Position numbers and translations under genes: made by a program. Of a stretch of 64,000 bases of DNA, positions 41,527 to 51,497 are shown piece by piece (position 1 is the first letter of the stretch; every line of letters begins with the position of its first letter). Source of the stretch: Halpernia sp048269545 (lineage in GTDB: Bacteria > Bacteroidota > Bacteroidia > Flavobacteriales > Weeksellaceae); contig NZ_JBLXIJ010000005.1 of the NCBI RefSeq assembly GCF_048269545.1, positions 1 through 64,000 of the forward strand, given 5' to 3'. Under the pieces are notes generated by a model. It was not told where the DNA came from. It saw only the letters and a program-made list of their open reading frames with translations, and made no database searches.

Positions 41527-43962
41527 TTAGAATCCCAAAGCTTTCAGCTTTAATTGTATTGCAAAATTCTCTTTAAATACTGAAGTTTTATAATAACCGA
41601 CGCGGTAAAAAATGCCCAAATTAAATTGTGAAGACAAAAAATTATTCCATTCTAAACCCACTTCTTGGTAAAGGTGATTTAATGGTTTAAAATCAAATTG
41701 ATGGTATTCTGGATTTTTCATATTTCCAATAGCGCCTTTATAAACAACATCAAAACTTGAAATATTTTTCCCAAAACTTTTAAAATACCATGGAATTCTG
41801 TGGGTAAAATAATATCCAAAAAATTTATCATTATAATATTTTCCAGCTTCCATCGTTGCAAAACCGAGATAAGTGGTTAAATTAAAGTTGGATAATAATC
41901 CAGTAATTTCATGCGGAGCAAGTCCATTCATCTGAAATTGATGCCAAATTGGAGCATTTCCTGTAGAAATTCCACCAAATAATCTCACACCAGTTTCTCC
42001 TAGACTGGATTTAAAAGTATCGATATAAAGTGCGTCTATTCTGCTGAAATTAAAATCTCCGCCTAAAGTTTTCATGCCTTGTTCGTAATTTAAATAAAGT
42101 TCAGGATAATTATGTTCGTACATATATTTCCCAGAAGGCGTCATTATATTTTTAGATTTTGGAGAGAATTTTAAAGTCATCAAAGTGCTGAAATTTTCAA
42201 ATTGTGCGCCTTGATTTCTGAAATTATAAGCAAATTTCGCTTCTTCTTTGTCTTTTTTCGCAGAAACATTTAGTGTAATTCCGTTGGTTAAATCATTTTC
42301 ATAAGATAATTTAAAACCTTCAAAATGATAAAAATGATCGTTTTTTACGTTGACTCCGGAATTCATTAATCTCATTCGCAGATTCCATTGGTTTTGGTTA
42401 AATTTCCCAGCTGCTGTGACATCGTTATAATATTCTGCGCGGAAAAAGGAATTTTTTTCTAAAGTAGTTTTTACGTCCAAACCAACGCCGTATTTCCAAG
42501 CGTGATCTTTGAAACCATAACCAACATAAGCATCCGGAGAAATATAAGGATTAAATTTTTCATTTAATTTTAAACCAAGACCTAATCTAATTCCTTGATA
42601 TTGATCATAATCAAATAATTTTGGAACTAAAATATCTACATTTCCTAAGCGTAATCTTCCTTTTAATAAATTTGTAAAAATCCCTAATTTCTGATCAATT
42701 TTATATTTTTTTCCAACGCTATCAATTTTTACATAAGTGTTTTTTTCTCTTTCAGTAAGTGGTTCTGTTCTGTATTTTGATAAAGAAGTTCCGTCTGCTT
42801 TTTCAACATCCATTGTGTAGCCTTTGAACTCTTTTGAAGTAACATTTATTGGCGATTTAAAATCAAAATAATCGGATTTTACATACACATAATTTCCAAA
42901 TTTTTTCTGGATTTTATCTTTCTTATCTTTTTTATTATTTTCATCAAATGTAATATTCCCAGCTCTTATTTTTAAATTTTCTTTTTCTAAAAACCACTTA
43001 TTATTAATAGGTTTCCAAATAGAAATAATACTTCCATCACTTTTTATTTTGCTATTACTTTCAATTTTTTTAATAGCATAAGAATCCATATCAATATAAA
43101 TATAGCCATTAAATTTACGATTTTTTCGAATCTGCTTATAATCTACTTGTCGGAAACGAATGACAAAATTTTTTCTTCCATCAATTTCAATGGTATCGGT
43201 CAAAAAAAATCGGTACAAATCTCTGTTTTGTTTGCTAATTTCTTTCGGTATTTTGAGACGATTGGAGCGCAAAGTCATCATTTCATAAATAGGTTCTTTC
43301 AAACCAGAAACGCGGTTATCCAAAACATTAATTTTCTCACCATATTTTTGCGAGAAAAGATGTTCTTGCACGCGTTCCCATAGAAAAAACTTGCTGCTTT
43401 TTATTAATTTTATCACATTTTTGCTTTCCAAAGAATCTTTCTTTTTTTCTTTTGAAAGGTTATTTTGTGGTAAACTTTCTAAAGAATCACTTCTTTTATT
43501 TACATAATTGCGATAAGTAGAAAGGCTGTCTTCATTAATATCGAAAGAGATTTTGTCGTAAGATTTATAACTGTAAGAATCTAAACTTTGGGGTGAATTT
43601 TCTTTGTACTTTTCATTTACATTATCCAAAATTTTTAAAGCACGTGGATCGCTTTTGTCACTTAAAATAACACCTTCAATATTTTTCACTGAAGAATCTT
43701 CTTTGCTTAAAACTACTTTCATAATTTTTTCTGTAATTGCATCATCTTCATAAAAACCTTTTACAAAAACAGTTACTTTTTCACATTTAGTTTTGAAATT
43801 TAAAATCCCAGAATCGTTTGTGAAGCCTAAAATTTTGTTGTTACAACTTACTTTTGCGCCAGAAATTGGAAGTTGATTTTCAGCATTTAATACAGTTATT
43901 TTTGATTGTGAATTTCCAAAAGTAAAGATTGTGAGAAATATTATAAAGTAGAACTTTTTCAT
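41527..43962 (-). CDS. DUF5686 outer-membrane protein with N-terminal carboxypeptidase-like domain
   Basis: 811 aa. Signal peptide MKKFYFIIFLTIFTFGNSQ, then a CarboxypepD_reg-like beta-sandwich (ITVLNAENQLPISGAKVSCN), a middle region with DPRALKILDNVNEKYKENSP and YKSYDKISFDINED (the DUF5686 start), and a C-terminal beta-barrel of repeated strands ending FAIQLKLKALGF with a terminal aromatic, as usual for outer-membrane proteins. TonB-independent barrel family of Bacteroidota with unknown cargo. Single gene, 41 bases downstream of the alpha/beta hydrolase start on the same strand. Confidence 0.87.
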   Translation of the reverse strand: MKKFYFIIFLTIFTFGNSQSKITVLNAENQLPISGAKVSCNNKILGFTNDSGILNFKTKCEKVTVFVKGFYEDDAITEKIMKVVLSKEDSSVKNIEGVILSDKSDPRALKILDNVNEKYKENSPQSLDSYSYKSYDKISFDINEDSLSTYRNYVNKRSDSLESLPQNNLSKEKKKDSLESKNVIKLIKSSKFFLWERVQEHLFSQKYGEKINVLDNRVSGLKEPIYEMMTLRSNRLKIPKEISKQNRDLYRFFLTDTIEIDGRKNFVIRFRQVDYKQIRKNRKFNGYIYIDMDSYAIKKIESNSKIKSDGSIISIWKPINNKWFLEKENLKIRAGNITFDENNKKDKKDKIQKKFGNYVYVKSDYFDFKSPINVTSKEFKGYTMDVEKADGTSLSKYRTEPLTEREKNTYVKIDSVGKKYKIDQKLGIFTNLLKGRLRLGNVDILVPKLFDYDQYQGIRLGLGLKLNEKFNPYISPDAYVGYGFKDHAWKYGVGLDVKTTLEKNSFFRAEYYNDVTAAGKFNQNQWNLRMRLMNSGVNVKNDHFYHFEGFKLSYENDLTNGITLNVSAKKDKEEAKFAYNFRNQGAQFENFSTLMTLKFSPKSKNIMTPSGKYMYEHNYPELYLNYEQGMKTLGGDFNFSRIDALYIDTFKSSLGETGVRLFGGISTGNAPIWHQFQMNGLAPHEITGLLSNFNLTTYLGFATMEAGKYYNDKFFGYYFTHRIPWYFKSFGKNISSFDVVYKGAIGNMKNPEYHQFDFKPLNHLYQEVGLEWNNFLSSQFNLGIFYRVGYYKTSVFKENFAIQLKLKALGF

Positions 43963-44024
43963 AAAAGATTTTAAACAAATTTAGATTAAAATTAAGTTTA
44001 TTTAGATTTTAAAATTAATAAAAA

Positions 44025-44052
44025 AAAAGGGTAGCAATAATTGCTCCCTTTT
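44025..44052 (-). terminator. Terminator after alaS
   Basis: AAAAGGG and AGCAA (44025-44037, bulged T) pair with TTGCT and CCCTTTT (44041-44052), 3-base loop; the minus strand continues into eight T residues. It lies 18 bases after the alaS stop. Confidence 0.85.
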
Positions 44053-44070
44053 CTATATAAAAAAATCTTA

Positions 44071-46728
44071 TTAAATTTCTAATGCTTTTTGATAGGCATT
44101 TTCTAATCCTGCTAAATTTTTTCCACCTGCAGTAGCAAAACCTGGATTTCCACCGCCGCCACCTTGAATTCCCTTGGCGAGTTCTTTCACAATATTTCCT
44201 GCATTATATTTTGTTTCTAAATCTGCAGAAATTCCTACGGTAATCATGGGTTTTTCATCATAGTCAGAAAGAATAATTATCACTGAATTTTTCATTTCTT
44301 TTTTCAGTTGAAATACAATGTCTTTAACACTTCCTGCGTCTAAATTTACTTTTTTCACTAAGAGTTTTTTACCTTCTTTTTCTCTAAAATCATTTTTCCA
44401 ATTGGCGGTTTCGCTTTTTGCTTTTTCCTTTTTCAAAGATTCGATTTCAGATTTTAAAGTTGTGTTTTCTTCTAATAATTTTTCTACAGATTTCGCTAAA
44501 TCTTTTGATTTTAATAAATGTGAAATCTCTTTAATCTCATATTCCAAATTTTTAAAATAATCACTGCTTTTCTCTCCGGAAATAGCTTCAATTCTTCTTA
44601 TTCCTGCAGCTGCAGAAGTTTCCTGCTGAATTTTAAAATGACCGATTTTACCCGTGTTTTTCACATGAGTTCCACCGCAAAGTTCTTTGGAAGAACCAAA
44701 TTGAATTAGACGAACATTTTCGCCGTATTTTTCTCCAAAAAGTGCCATTGCTCCTTTTTCCATCGCTTCTGCAATCGGAATATTTCTAAATTCTTGAAGC
44801 GCAATATTTTCCTTAATTTTTTGATTCACTTTATTTTCAACCAATTCTAAATCTTCATCGCTAATTTTTCCGAAATGTGAAAAATCAAAACGCAAATAAT
44901 CAGGCCCTACAAAACTTCCTTTTTGTTCAACATGTGTTCCCAAAACTTCTCGCAAAGCTTCATGTAAAAGATGCGTTGCAGTGTGATTGGCTTCTGAATT
45001 CTGTCTGTCTTTATTTTTGATTTTTCCGTAAAAAAGTGCACCCGGATCTTTTGGTAAATCTTTTATTAAAGATATATTTAAATTATTTTCTTTCTTAGTT
45101 TCTAAAATTTCTATGACTTCAGAATTATTTTTAATATTAAATAAATCTGGATTTGAAATATCAAAATCCGCTGCATAAGATGGAATTAAAAAACCTTTAT
45201 CACCAATTTGTCCGCCACCTTCTGGATAAAATGGCGTTTTTGCTAAAACGATTTGGTAAAAAATACCGTCTTTATTTTCAATTTTTCTAAATCTATTAAT
45301 GAAAGTTTCACTTTCAGATTTATCATAACCTACAAATTCCTGCTCTTTTTCTTCTAAAATTTCCCAATCATAAATTTTTTGTGTTGAAGATTTTTTTGAA
45401 CGTGTTTTTTGATTGAGCATTTCTTCGTCAAATGCTTTTTCATCAATACTTAATCCTTTTTCTTCGGCAATAATTCTGGATAAATCTGCTGGAAAACCAA
45501 ACGTATCGTACAACTCAAAAACTTGATTTCCGGGTAAAATGGTTTGATTATTTTTAAGCGTTTCATTAATAATAATTTCCAAACGAACAAGACCATGTTC
45601 AATGGTTTTTAAGAAAGAATTTTCTTCTTCTTTAATGACTTCAGTTATTAATTTTTCTTGTTTTACCAACTCTGGGAAAAAGTCGCCCATTTCATTTTTT
45701 AAAACTGCAACCAATTCAAAAAGAAAGGCTTCTTTCATATTTAGAAAACGGTAAGAATAAGAAATTGCACGACGTAAAATTCTTCTAATTACATAACCTG
45801 CGCCATTATTTGAGGGCAATTGTCCGTCTGCAATCGCAAAAGAAACTGCTCGAATGTGATCAACTAAAACTCTAATTGCAATATCTTTTTCATTTTCTAA
45901 AATTCCAGTGTATTTTGCTCCGGAAAGTTGTTCAACTTTTGAAATTAAAGGCGTGAAAACATCGGTGTCATAATTTGAAGATTTTCCTTGCAAAGCCATA
46001 CACAAACGTTCAAAACCCATTCCTGTATCGACATGTTTATTGGGTAATTTTTCTAAACTTCCGTCGGCTTTTCTATTAAATTCCATGAAAACCAAATTCC
46101 AAACTTCTACCACTTGCGGATGATCATTATTTACTAATTCTAATCCGGAGATTTTAGATTTTTCTTCTGCAGTTCTTAAATCAATATGTATTTCTGAACA
46201 CGGACCGCAAGGTCCAGATTCGCCCATTTCCCAGAAATTATCTTTTTTATTTCCGTTGATAATTCGGTCTTCAGAAATGTGCGTTTTCCAAAAACCAAAA
46301 GCTTCATTGTCTCTTTCTAAATTTTCTTTTTTGTCGCCTTCAAAAATGGTTACATATAAATTTTCTTTTGGGATTTTATAAACTTCTGTCAATAATTCCC
46401 ATGCAAAATCGATGGCTTCTTTTTTAAAATAATCTCCGAAAGACCAATTTCCAAGCATTTCAAACATCGTGTGATGATAAGTATCTCTTCCAACATCATC
46501 CAAATCATTGTGTTTTCCCGAAACTCGCAAACATTTTTGAGTATCCGCAATTCGCGGCGAACTGGGTGTTTTGTAGCCTAAAAAGTAATCTTTAAACTGC
46601 GTCATTCCAGAATTGGAAAACATCAAAGTTGGATCATCTTTTAAAACAATGGGTGCAGAAGGAACAATCTGATGCTGTTTGCTTTTAAAATAATTTAAAA
46701 ATTGTTGGCGAATTTCTTGTGAAGTCAT
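44071..46728 (-). CDS. alaS: Alanine-tRNA ligase
   Basis: 885 aa, full length. Class II catalytic core (DPTLMFSNSGMTQFKDYFLG, RDTYHHTMFEMLGNWSFGD), tRNA-recognition domain, editing domain with NHTATHLLHEALREVLGTH and CGGTHVKNTGKIG (zinc and editing residues), then a coiled coil (LLEENTTLKSEIESLKKEKA) and the C-Ala domain ending GGGGNPGFATAGGKN. Essential translation enzyme. Single transcription unit with a TAnnTTTG box upstream and a terminator after. Confidence 0.98.
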   Translation of the reverse strand: MTSQEIRQQFLNYFKSKQHQIVPSAPIVLKDDPTLMFSNSGMTQFKDYFLGYKTPSSPRIADTQKCLRVSGKHNDLDDVGRDTYHHTMFEMLGNWSFGDYFKKEAIDFAWELLTEVYKIPKENLYVTIFEGDKKENLERDNEAFGFWKTHISEDRIINGNKKDNFWEMGESGPCGPCSEIHIDLRTAEEKSKISGLELVNNDHPQVVEVWNLVFMEFNRKADGSLEKLPNKHVDTGMGFERLCMALQGKSSNYDTDVFTPLISKVEQLSGAKYTGILENEKDIAIRVLVDHIRAVSFAIADGQLPSNNGAGYVIRRILRRAISYSYRFLNMKEAFLFELVAVLKNEMGDFFPELVKQEKLITEVIKEEENSFLKTIEHGLVRLEIIINETLKNNQTILPGNQVFELYDTFGFPADLSRIIAEEKGLSIDEKAFDEEMLNQKTRSKKSSTQKIYDWEILEEKEQEFVGYDKSESETFINRFRKIENKDGIFYQIVLAKTPFYPEGGGQIGDKGFLIPSYAADFDISNPDLFNIKNNSEVIEILETKKENNLNISLIKDLPKDPGALFYGKIKNKDRQNSEANHTATHLLHEALREVLGTHVEQKGSFVGPDYLRFDFSHFGKISDEDLELVENKVNQKIKENIALQEFRNIPIAEAMEKGAMALFGEKYGENVRLIQFGSSKELCGGTHVKNTGKIGHFKIQQETSAAAGIRRIEAISGEKSSDYFKNLEYEIKEISHLLKSKDLAKSVEKLLEENTTLKSEIESLKKEKAKSETANWKNDFREKEGKKLLVKKVNLDAGSVKDIVFQLKKEMKNSVIIILSDYDEKPMITVGISADLETKYNAGNIVKELAKGIQGGGGGNPGFATAGGKNLAGLENAYQKALEI

Positions 46729-46760
46729 TGGGTTTTTCGGTTTTGCTTTTCTTTAGAATG

Positions 46761-46768
46761 CAAAAATA
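46761..46768 (-). promoter_or_regulatory. Promoter -7 box of alaS
   Basis: TATTTTTG on the minus strand fits TAnnTTTG and ends 32 bases before the alaS ATG. No TTG at suitable spacing was found. Confidence 0.5.
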
Positions 46769-46894
46769 ATCATTTCAATTCATTTTATTGAACATTGAAT
46801 GAAACTCAGTTGAGTGGTAAACTTAATTTACTTCTGCAGAAGTTTAATACTTTATAGATTATATTCTTTAAATTTGATTAACTAAATATATAGA

Positions 46895-48238
46895 ATGAAT
46901 CTCACTGAAATAGCACAAAAATTATCAATATCCGTACAAGCAATAAAAAAATTTATAGAAGATTTCCGTCTTAATATTGATGAATGTTTTACTAATGATT
47001 TCCAACTACAACCCGAATTTGAAAAATTTATTATAGAAAATAAAGAGTTTCTAAAGAAATATGAGGAAGATTTAAATATAAAAAAATCGGCACAAGAAAT
47101 TTCTGAAAAAATAAATAAGCCGACAGAAAAGATTAGTGAAATATTAGAAAATAACCAAGCAAAAATTTATGATAATGGAATTTATAAATCATCTGTTTCA
47201 AGTTTTAGTATTGATAATCAGTTAGGAGGAAATTATCAGTTTGTATATAAATATTTTGACCAATCCAACAAATTATGTCACAGAGATTTTATTGGTTACA
47301 GAGATTTGTTTTTTTATATTTCTGATGCGTTAGAAACTTTTATTAATAAAGTAGAAACCGAAAACTGGGGTATTCAAAAACCAGCCGGAATTATTTTATA
47401 TGGACCTCCCGGTTGTGGTAAAATTTTTTGGGCAAAAAAAATTGCAGAGATTACAGATTATCATTTTAAAGAATTAAAACAACATTATTTAGGAGCTACT
47501 TTTGTAGATGGAAGTAGAGAAAGTTTTAATCAATTTTTAATTTCTATAATGAAGCAAGATCACACGCTTCTATTTTTAGAAAATTTTAATGAAATAATGG
47601 AAACTAGAACTTCTGCAGATGCAATGAATTGTGAAGATGAAGAAACCAAAGAAATTGTTCTGCATTATATAAATAAATTTGAACAAGAAGGAGTTTTGAT
47701 GGTTGGTTCTGCTAATTTTCTAGAAGGGATAGACTCTGAAATTTTAGCGCCTGGAAGGTTTGATATTTTGATTCCTGTATTTCCGCCAAATGCTGAAGAA
47801 CGCGCAGAATTATTATTGTATCACATGACGAAAGGTTTGAAAGATGACTCTATACTTTTAGAAATTTTAAAAGAAAATAAAGCTGACTTTGTTCCTTTTT
47901 GGTTAGAAATTTCTGGGAAAATGAAAGCATTTTCAAATACAATGCTTATCGATTTTACACAGAGTTTAAAAAAGAAAATCCGCAAACAATTCAATAAAAA
48001 TAAATCTGACAAAAAAATGAGTGAAGATTTGTTAAACAACGCATTGCGAGAAGCATCAGCAAAACTAACGCCAGATTATTTAGAAAAAGTAGACCAGTTT
48101 TTACAGGATATGAAAAAGAATAATTATGATGATTTTCCGGTGAGAATATCTACTCTTTCTCAAGAATTAGAAACTTATAAAATTCAACCGATTATAGATA
48201 ATCCGATTGGTTTTCAACACAATGCAGAAAATTTTTAA
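46895..48238 (+). CDS. AAA+ ATPase-like protein with degenerate Walker A and B
   Basis: 447 aa. The N-terminus looks like a small DNA- or ribosome-binding helix unit (LTEIAQKLSISVQAIKKFI, IF2-N-like), followed by charged helices. An AAA+ core covers about 155-330. Walker A is GPPGCGKIF (170-178): the invariant Thr/Ser after Lys176 is Ile177. Walker B reads LLFLENFNE (225-233): the usual Asp-Glu pair is Glu229-Asn230. Sensor-1-like GSAN and the second-region LAPGRFD (Arg288) are kept. So it may bind nucleotide weakly and hydrolyse poorly; a scaffold or switch role is inferred. Role unknown. Start ATG at 46895, divergent from alaS. Confidence 0.85.
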   Translation: MNLTEIAQKLSISVQAIKKFIEDFRLNIDECFTNDFQLQPEFEKFIIENKEFLKKYEEDLNIKKSAQEISEKINKPTEKISEILENNQAKIYDNGIYKSSVSSFSIDNQLGGNYQFVYKYFDQSNKLCHRDFIGYRDLFFYISDALETFINKVETENWGIQKPAGIILYGPPGCGKIFWAKKIAEITDYHFKELKQHYLGATFVDGSRESFNQFLISIMKQDHTLLFLENFNEIMETRTSADAMNCEDEETKEIVLHYINKFEQEGVLMVGSANFLEGIDSEILAPGRFDILIPVFPPNAEERAELLLYHMTKGLKDDSILLEILKENKADFVPFWLEISGKMKAFSNTMLIDFTQSLKKKIRKQFNKNKSDKKMSEDLLNNALREASAKLTPDYLEKVDQFLQDMKKNNYDDFPVRISTLSQELETYKIQPIIDNPIGFQHNAENF

Positions 48239-48412
48239 TTTGAAATAATTAAATTGAACAGCATTTAAAAATTTGAGATTTTTTTATAGAAAATATTTTA
48301 ATGTTGAAAGTTTTAAAGTGTTTAACAGGTTTCAATAAAAATCATTTTTAATATGAGTTTCAAACAATTTTTGGTTTTAAATGCAATATTTTAAACTTTA
48401 AATCCACATAAC

Positions 48413-48446
48413 TTGGTTTAATTTTGCTGTTAAAAAACTATTTTTG
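48413..48446 (+). promoter_or_regulatory. Promoter of prfB
   Basis: TTG at 48413-48415, 23-base spacer, TATTTTTG at 48439-48446, matching TTG-N17-23-TAnnTTTG at its long limit. The ATG follows 8 bases later, giving a very short leader. Confidence 0.55.
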
Positions 48447-48454
48447 CAATTGCT

Positions 48455-49567
48455 ATGATTAATAATGACCAACTAAAAGACCTTCAAACTAGAATTGAAG
48501 ATCTTCATAAATACCTGCAGATAGAAAAAAAGAAACTCGAAATTTTTAATGATGACGAGAAAACACTTGCGCCTGATTTTTGGGATAATCCGAAAGATGC
48601 AGAAGTTTTTCTACGTGCATTGCGCTCTAAAAAAAAGTGGGTAGAAGATTATGAAACCATTTTCACAGATTTTGAAGATTTACAAGTTTTAGTGGAATTT
48701 GCCAAAGAAGACGCAGAATCTGAAAAAGAATTGGATAAAAATATTCCAATATTAGTGGAAAAAATTGAAAATTTGGAATTTAAAAATATGCTTTCAAATG
48801 AAGGCGATGAATTGTCCGCGGTTTTGCAAATTACAGCCGGAGCAGGTGGAACAGAATCTTGTGATTGGGCGCAAATGTTAATGAGAATGTACACAATGTG
48901 GGCGGAAAAGCAAGGTTATAAATTAAGAGAATTAAATTTTCAAGCAGGTGATGTTGCAGGTGTGAAAACTGTGACTATCGAAATAGAGGGAGAATTTGCT
49001 TTTGGTTATCTTAAAGGTGAAAATGGTGTTCATCGATTGGTGAGAATTTCTCCATTTGATAGTAATGCAAAACGACATACTAGTTTCGTTTCAGTTTATG
49101 TTTATCCGTTGGTAGATGATTCTATCGAAATTAATATTAATCCCGCAGATATTTCTTTTGAAACGATGCGAAGTTCTGGAGCAGGTGGACAAAATGTAAA
49201 TAAAGTAGAAACTGCGGTTCGATTGCGCCACGCACCAACAGGAATAATTATTGAAAACTCAGAAAGTCGTTCTCAACTTCAAAATAAGGAAAAAGCGATG
49301 CAGCTTTTGAAGTCCAGATTATACGAAATGGAACTCGCGGAAAAACTTAAAGCACGTAATGAAATTGAAGCCAATAAGATGAAAATAGAGTGGGGAAGTC
49401 AAATTAGAAATTATGTAATGCAACCTTATAAATTGGTAAAAGACGTTCGTTCTGGACACGAAACTTCTGATGTTGAAGGAGTTTTAAATGGTAATATTAC
49501 ACCATTTTTAAAAGCATTTTTAATGGCAGATGGAACTTCAATTGCGGACGAAGAAGATGTTTTTTAG
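48455..49567 (+). CDS. prfB: Peptide chain release factor 2
   Basis: 370 aa class I release factor for UAA and UGA stop codons. The stop-codon-reading SPF tripeptide is present (Ser199-Pro-Phe201 in VRISPFDSNAKR), and the peptidyl-hydrolysis GGQ is at 244-246 (GAGGQNVNKVETAVRLRH). The N-terminal domain is continuous from ATG: the DLHKYLQIEKKKLE region, where many bacteria have a +1 programmed frameshift at an in-frame UGA, reads straight through without stop. Single gene with a compact promoter. Confidence 0.97.
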   Translation: MINNDQLKDLQTRIEDLHKYLQIEKKKLEIFNDDEKTLAPDFWDNPKDAEVFLRALRSKKKWVEDYETIFTDFEDLQVLVEFAKEDAESEKELDKNIPILVEKIENLEFKNMLSNEGDELSAVLQITAGAGGTESCDWAQMLMRMYTMWAEKQGYKLRELNFQAGDVAGVKTVTIEIEGEFAFGYLKGENGVHRLVRISPFDSNAKRHTSFVSVYVYPLVDDSIEININPADISFETMRSSGAGGQNVNKVETAVRLRHAPTGIIIENSESRSQLQNKEKAMQLLKSRLYEMELAEKLKARNEIEANKMKIEWGSQIRNYVMQPYKLVKDVRSGHETSDVEGVLNGNITPFLKAFLMADGTSIADEEDVF

Positions 49568-49673
49568 TTTATCTCATCCAAAAAAAATTCGTATTTATTA
49601 TAATCAATGAAGTTCAAAAAGTAAGGATTTGTTAAAAAATTCAAAATTATTTTTTAAACCCCATTAATTAAAC

Positions 49674-49681
49674 TATTTTTG
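49674..49681 (+). promoter_or_regulatory. Promoter -7 box of the DedA gene
   Basis: TATTTTTG fits TAnnTTTG and ends 17 bases before the ATG at 49699. No TTG at suitable spacing. Confidence 0.5.
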
Positions 49682-49698
49682 TGAAATAACATATATTA

Positions 49699-50364
49699 AT
49701 GGATCACTTTGAAAGCTGGAAAGATTTACTAAATCCAGAATTTTATATTAAAATAGGCGGTTTTTGGCTTGTCTTATTTATTATTTTTGCGGAAACTGGT
49801 TTGTTTATTGGCTTTTTTCTTCCAGGAGATAGTCTTCTTTTTGTTTCGGGAATTTACGCGGTAGAAATCGTAAACCATTCTGTAGGAAATACAGGAAGTG
49901 ATTTTTTAGATACCACAATTTTAGCAACTTGCGTTTCAATTGCGGCAATTGTTGGAAACGAAGTTGGATATTGGTTTGGTTATAAAACTGGGCCTATTTT
50001 GTATGAGAAAAAAGACACTTTTTTATTCAAGAAAAAATACCTTTTTAAAGCACATGATTTTTTTGAAGAACATGGAAGATTAGCTGTAATTATGGCGCGT
50101 TTTCTCCCAATTGTAAGAACATTTGCTCCTATAGTTGCAGGAATTGTAAAAATGGATAAAAAGAAATTTTTCTTTGATAATGTTATTGGTGCAGTTTTGT
50201 GGTCTTTTATCTTAATTTTTGCAGGCCATTATTTAGATGAACTTTTCACAAAACAATTTGGAATAGATCTTAAAACACATTTAGAAATTATTATTTTAAT
50301 AATCGTTTTAATTACAACTTTACCTATAATTATTAAATTTTTTGGTGGGAAGAAAGAGGTGTAA
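49699..50364 (+). CDS. DedA family membrane protein
   Basis: 221 aa integral membrane protein of the DedA/VTT family. AETGLFIGFFLPGDSLLFVSG is the characteristic re-entrant region with the conserved E and D, and FEEHGRLAVIMARFLPIVRT then FAPIVAGIVKMDKKKFFFDN carries the family's FxRF(L)PxxR(T/A) motif. DedA proteins move lipids such as undecaprenyl phosphate or phosphatidylethanolamine across the membrane in the studied cases, or depend on proton motive force. Single plus-strand gene between prfB and the convergent yeiH. Confidence 0.93.
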   Translation: MDHFESWKDLLNPEFYIKIGGFWLVLFIIFAETGLFIGFFLPGDSLLFVSGIYAVEIVNHSVGNTGSDFLDTTILATCVSIAAIVGNEVGYWFGYKTGPILYEKKDTFLFKKKYLFKAHDFFEEHGRLAVIMARFLPIVRTFAPIVAGIVKMDKKKFFFDNVIGAVLWSFILIFAGHYLDELFTKQFGIDLKTHLEIIILIIVLITTLPIIIKFFGGKKEV

Positions 50365-50413
50365 AATCCTTTACTTTTTTTAATGTTGAATTAAAATTGC
50401 ATCATTTCTTCTA

Positions 50414-51337
50414 TTAAAAATGTGTAATATAAACCAAGGCAAAAACTGAAATTGTCACCCAAAGAATAACCGCCATTAAAATCGGTTTGTAACCCGTTAC
50501 TTTTAAATCTGCAAAACTAATTGTTGTTCCCACTAAAAATAAGGTTAAAACCAAAAGTCTTTTTGAAATTAAAACAATATTATCTGTAATTATTGTTGGT
50601 AAAATATCCGCGGAATTAATTAAAATTGCCAAAATAAATAGCCCAATAAAATAAGGAATCTTTATTTTTTCGCCTTTTGTTTTAAATAAAAACATAGACA
50701 AAATTGAAAGCGGAATAATCCATAAAGTTCTAGATAATTTTACAGTTGTTGCAATTCTCAAAGCTTCATCGCCATAACCTAAAGCTGCGCCTACCACAGA
50801 ACTTGTATCGTGAATTGCAACAGCGCACCACAAACCAAATTCGTTTTGGCTCAAATTAAAAAAATGTCCGAGTGGTGGAAAAATAAAAAGAGCAATAGAA
50901 TTGAGTAGAAAAACAATTCCTAAAGCAATACTTATGGTTTTTGGTTCTGCTTTTATCACGGGCGCAACTGCAGCAATCGCACTTCCGCCACAAATTGCAG
51001 TTCCAGAAGTGATTAAATGCCCCAGTTTTAAATCAATTTTTAATAATCTCGCCAATAAAATTCCTAAAGAAATGGTAATTAAAATTGAGAAAAAAGTCAA
51101 GGTTAAACCTTCTTTTCCCGTTTCTAAAGTTTCTTTGATGAACATTCCAAAACCCAAACCTACGACTGCAATTTTTAATAAATAAGAAATGGTTTTCTGA
51201 CTTTCCTTTTTGTAAGGATGGCTAAAAATTAAGGCAAAAATAAATCCTAAAAGTAAAGCAATTGGACTATTTAAAACGCCCAAAAGTGCTAAAATTCCGA
51301 TAGCGAAAAAGACGAATTGCGAAACTTTGTTTTTCAT
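50414..51337 (-). CDS. yeiH: YeiH family putative sulfate exporter
   Basis: 307 aa from the ATG at 51337; an ATG at 51367 would add ten residues, and cannot be excluded. About 10 membrane helices with family motifs GLGFGMFIKETLETGKEGL, SGTAICGGSAIAAVAPVIKA and AIHDTSSVVGAALGYGDEAL, ending VKLSRTLWIIPL. YeiH in Enterobacteria is adjacent to the LysR regulator YeiE, and a LysR gene is directly upstream here on the same strand, supporting the assignment. Transport of sulfite/sulfate or related anions is the family annotation, not shown by sequence. Confidence 0.88.
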   Translation of the reverse strand: MKNKVSQFVFFAIGILALLGVLNSPIALLLGFIFALIFSHPYKKESQKTISYLLKIAVVGLGFGMFIKETLETGKEGLTLTFFSILITISLGILLARLLKIDLKLGHLITSGTAICGGSAIAAVAPVIKAEPKTISIALGIVFLLNSIALFIFPPLGHFFNLSQNEFGLWCAVAIHDTSSVVGAALGYGDEALRIATTVKLSRTLWIIPLSILSMFLFKTKGEKIKIPYFIGLFILAILINSADILPTIITDNIVLISKRLLVLTLFLVGTTISFADLKVTGYKPILMAVILWVTISVFALVYITHF

Positions 51338-51497
51338 ATGTAGATATTTATTATTTTTAAACGCCATATGTTATCGCCTTAATTTTCATTTGTGATTATT
51401 TGCAAAATTGTTGATGGCGATTTCATATTTTAAATTAGACCACAAAAGTCGGCAAAGTGAATAATATTTTAGCAAAGTAAAATGCTATTTCGGATAA

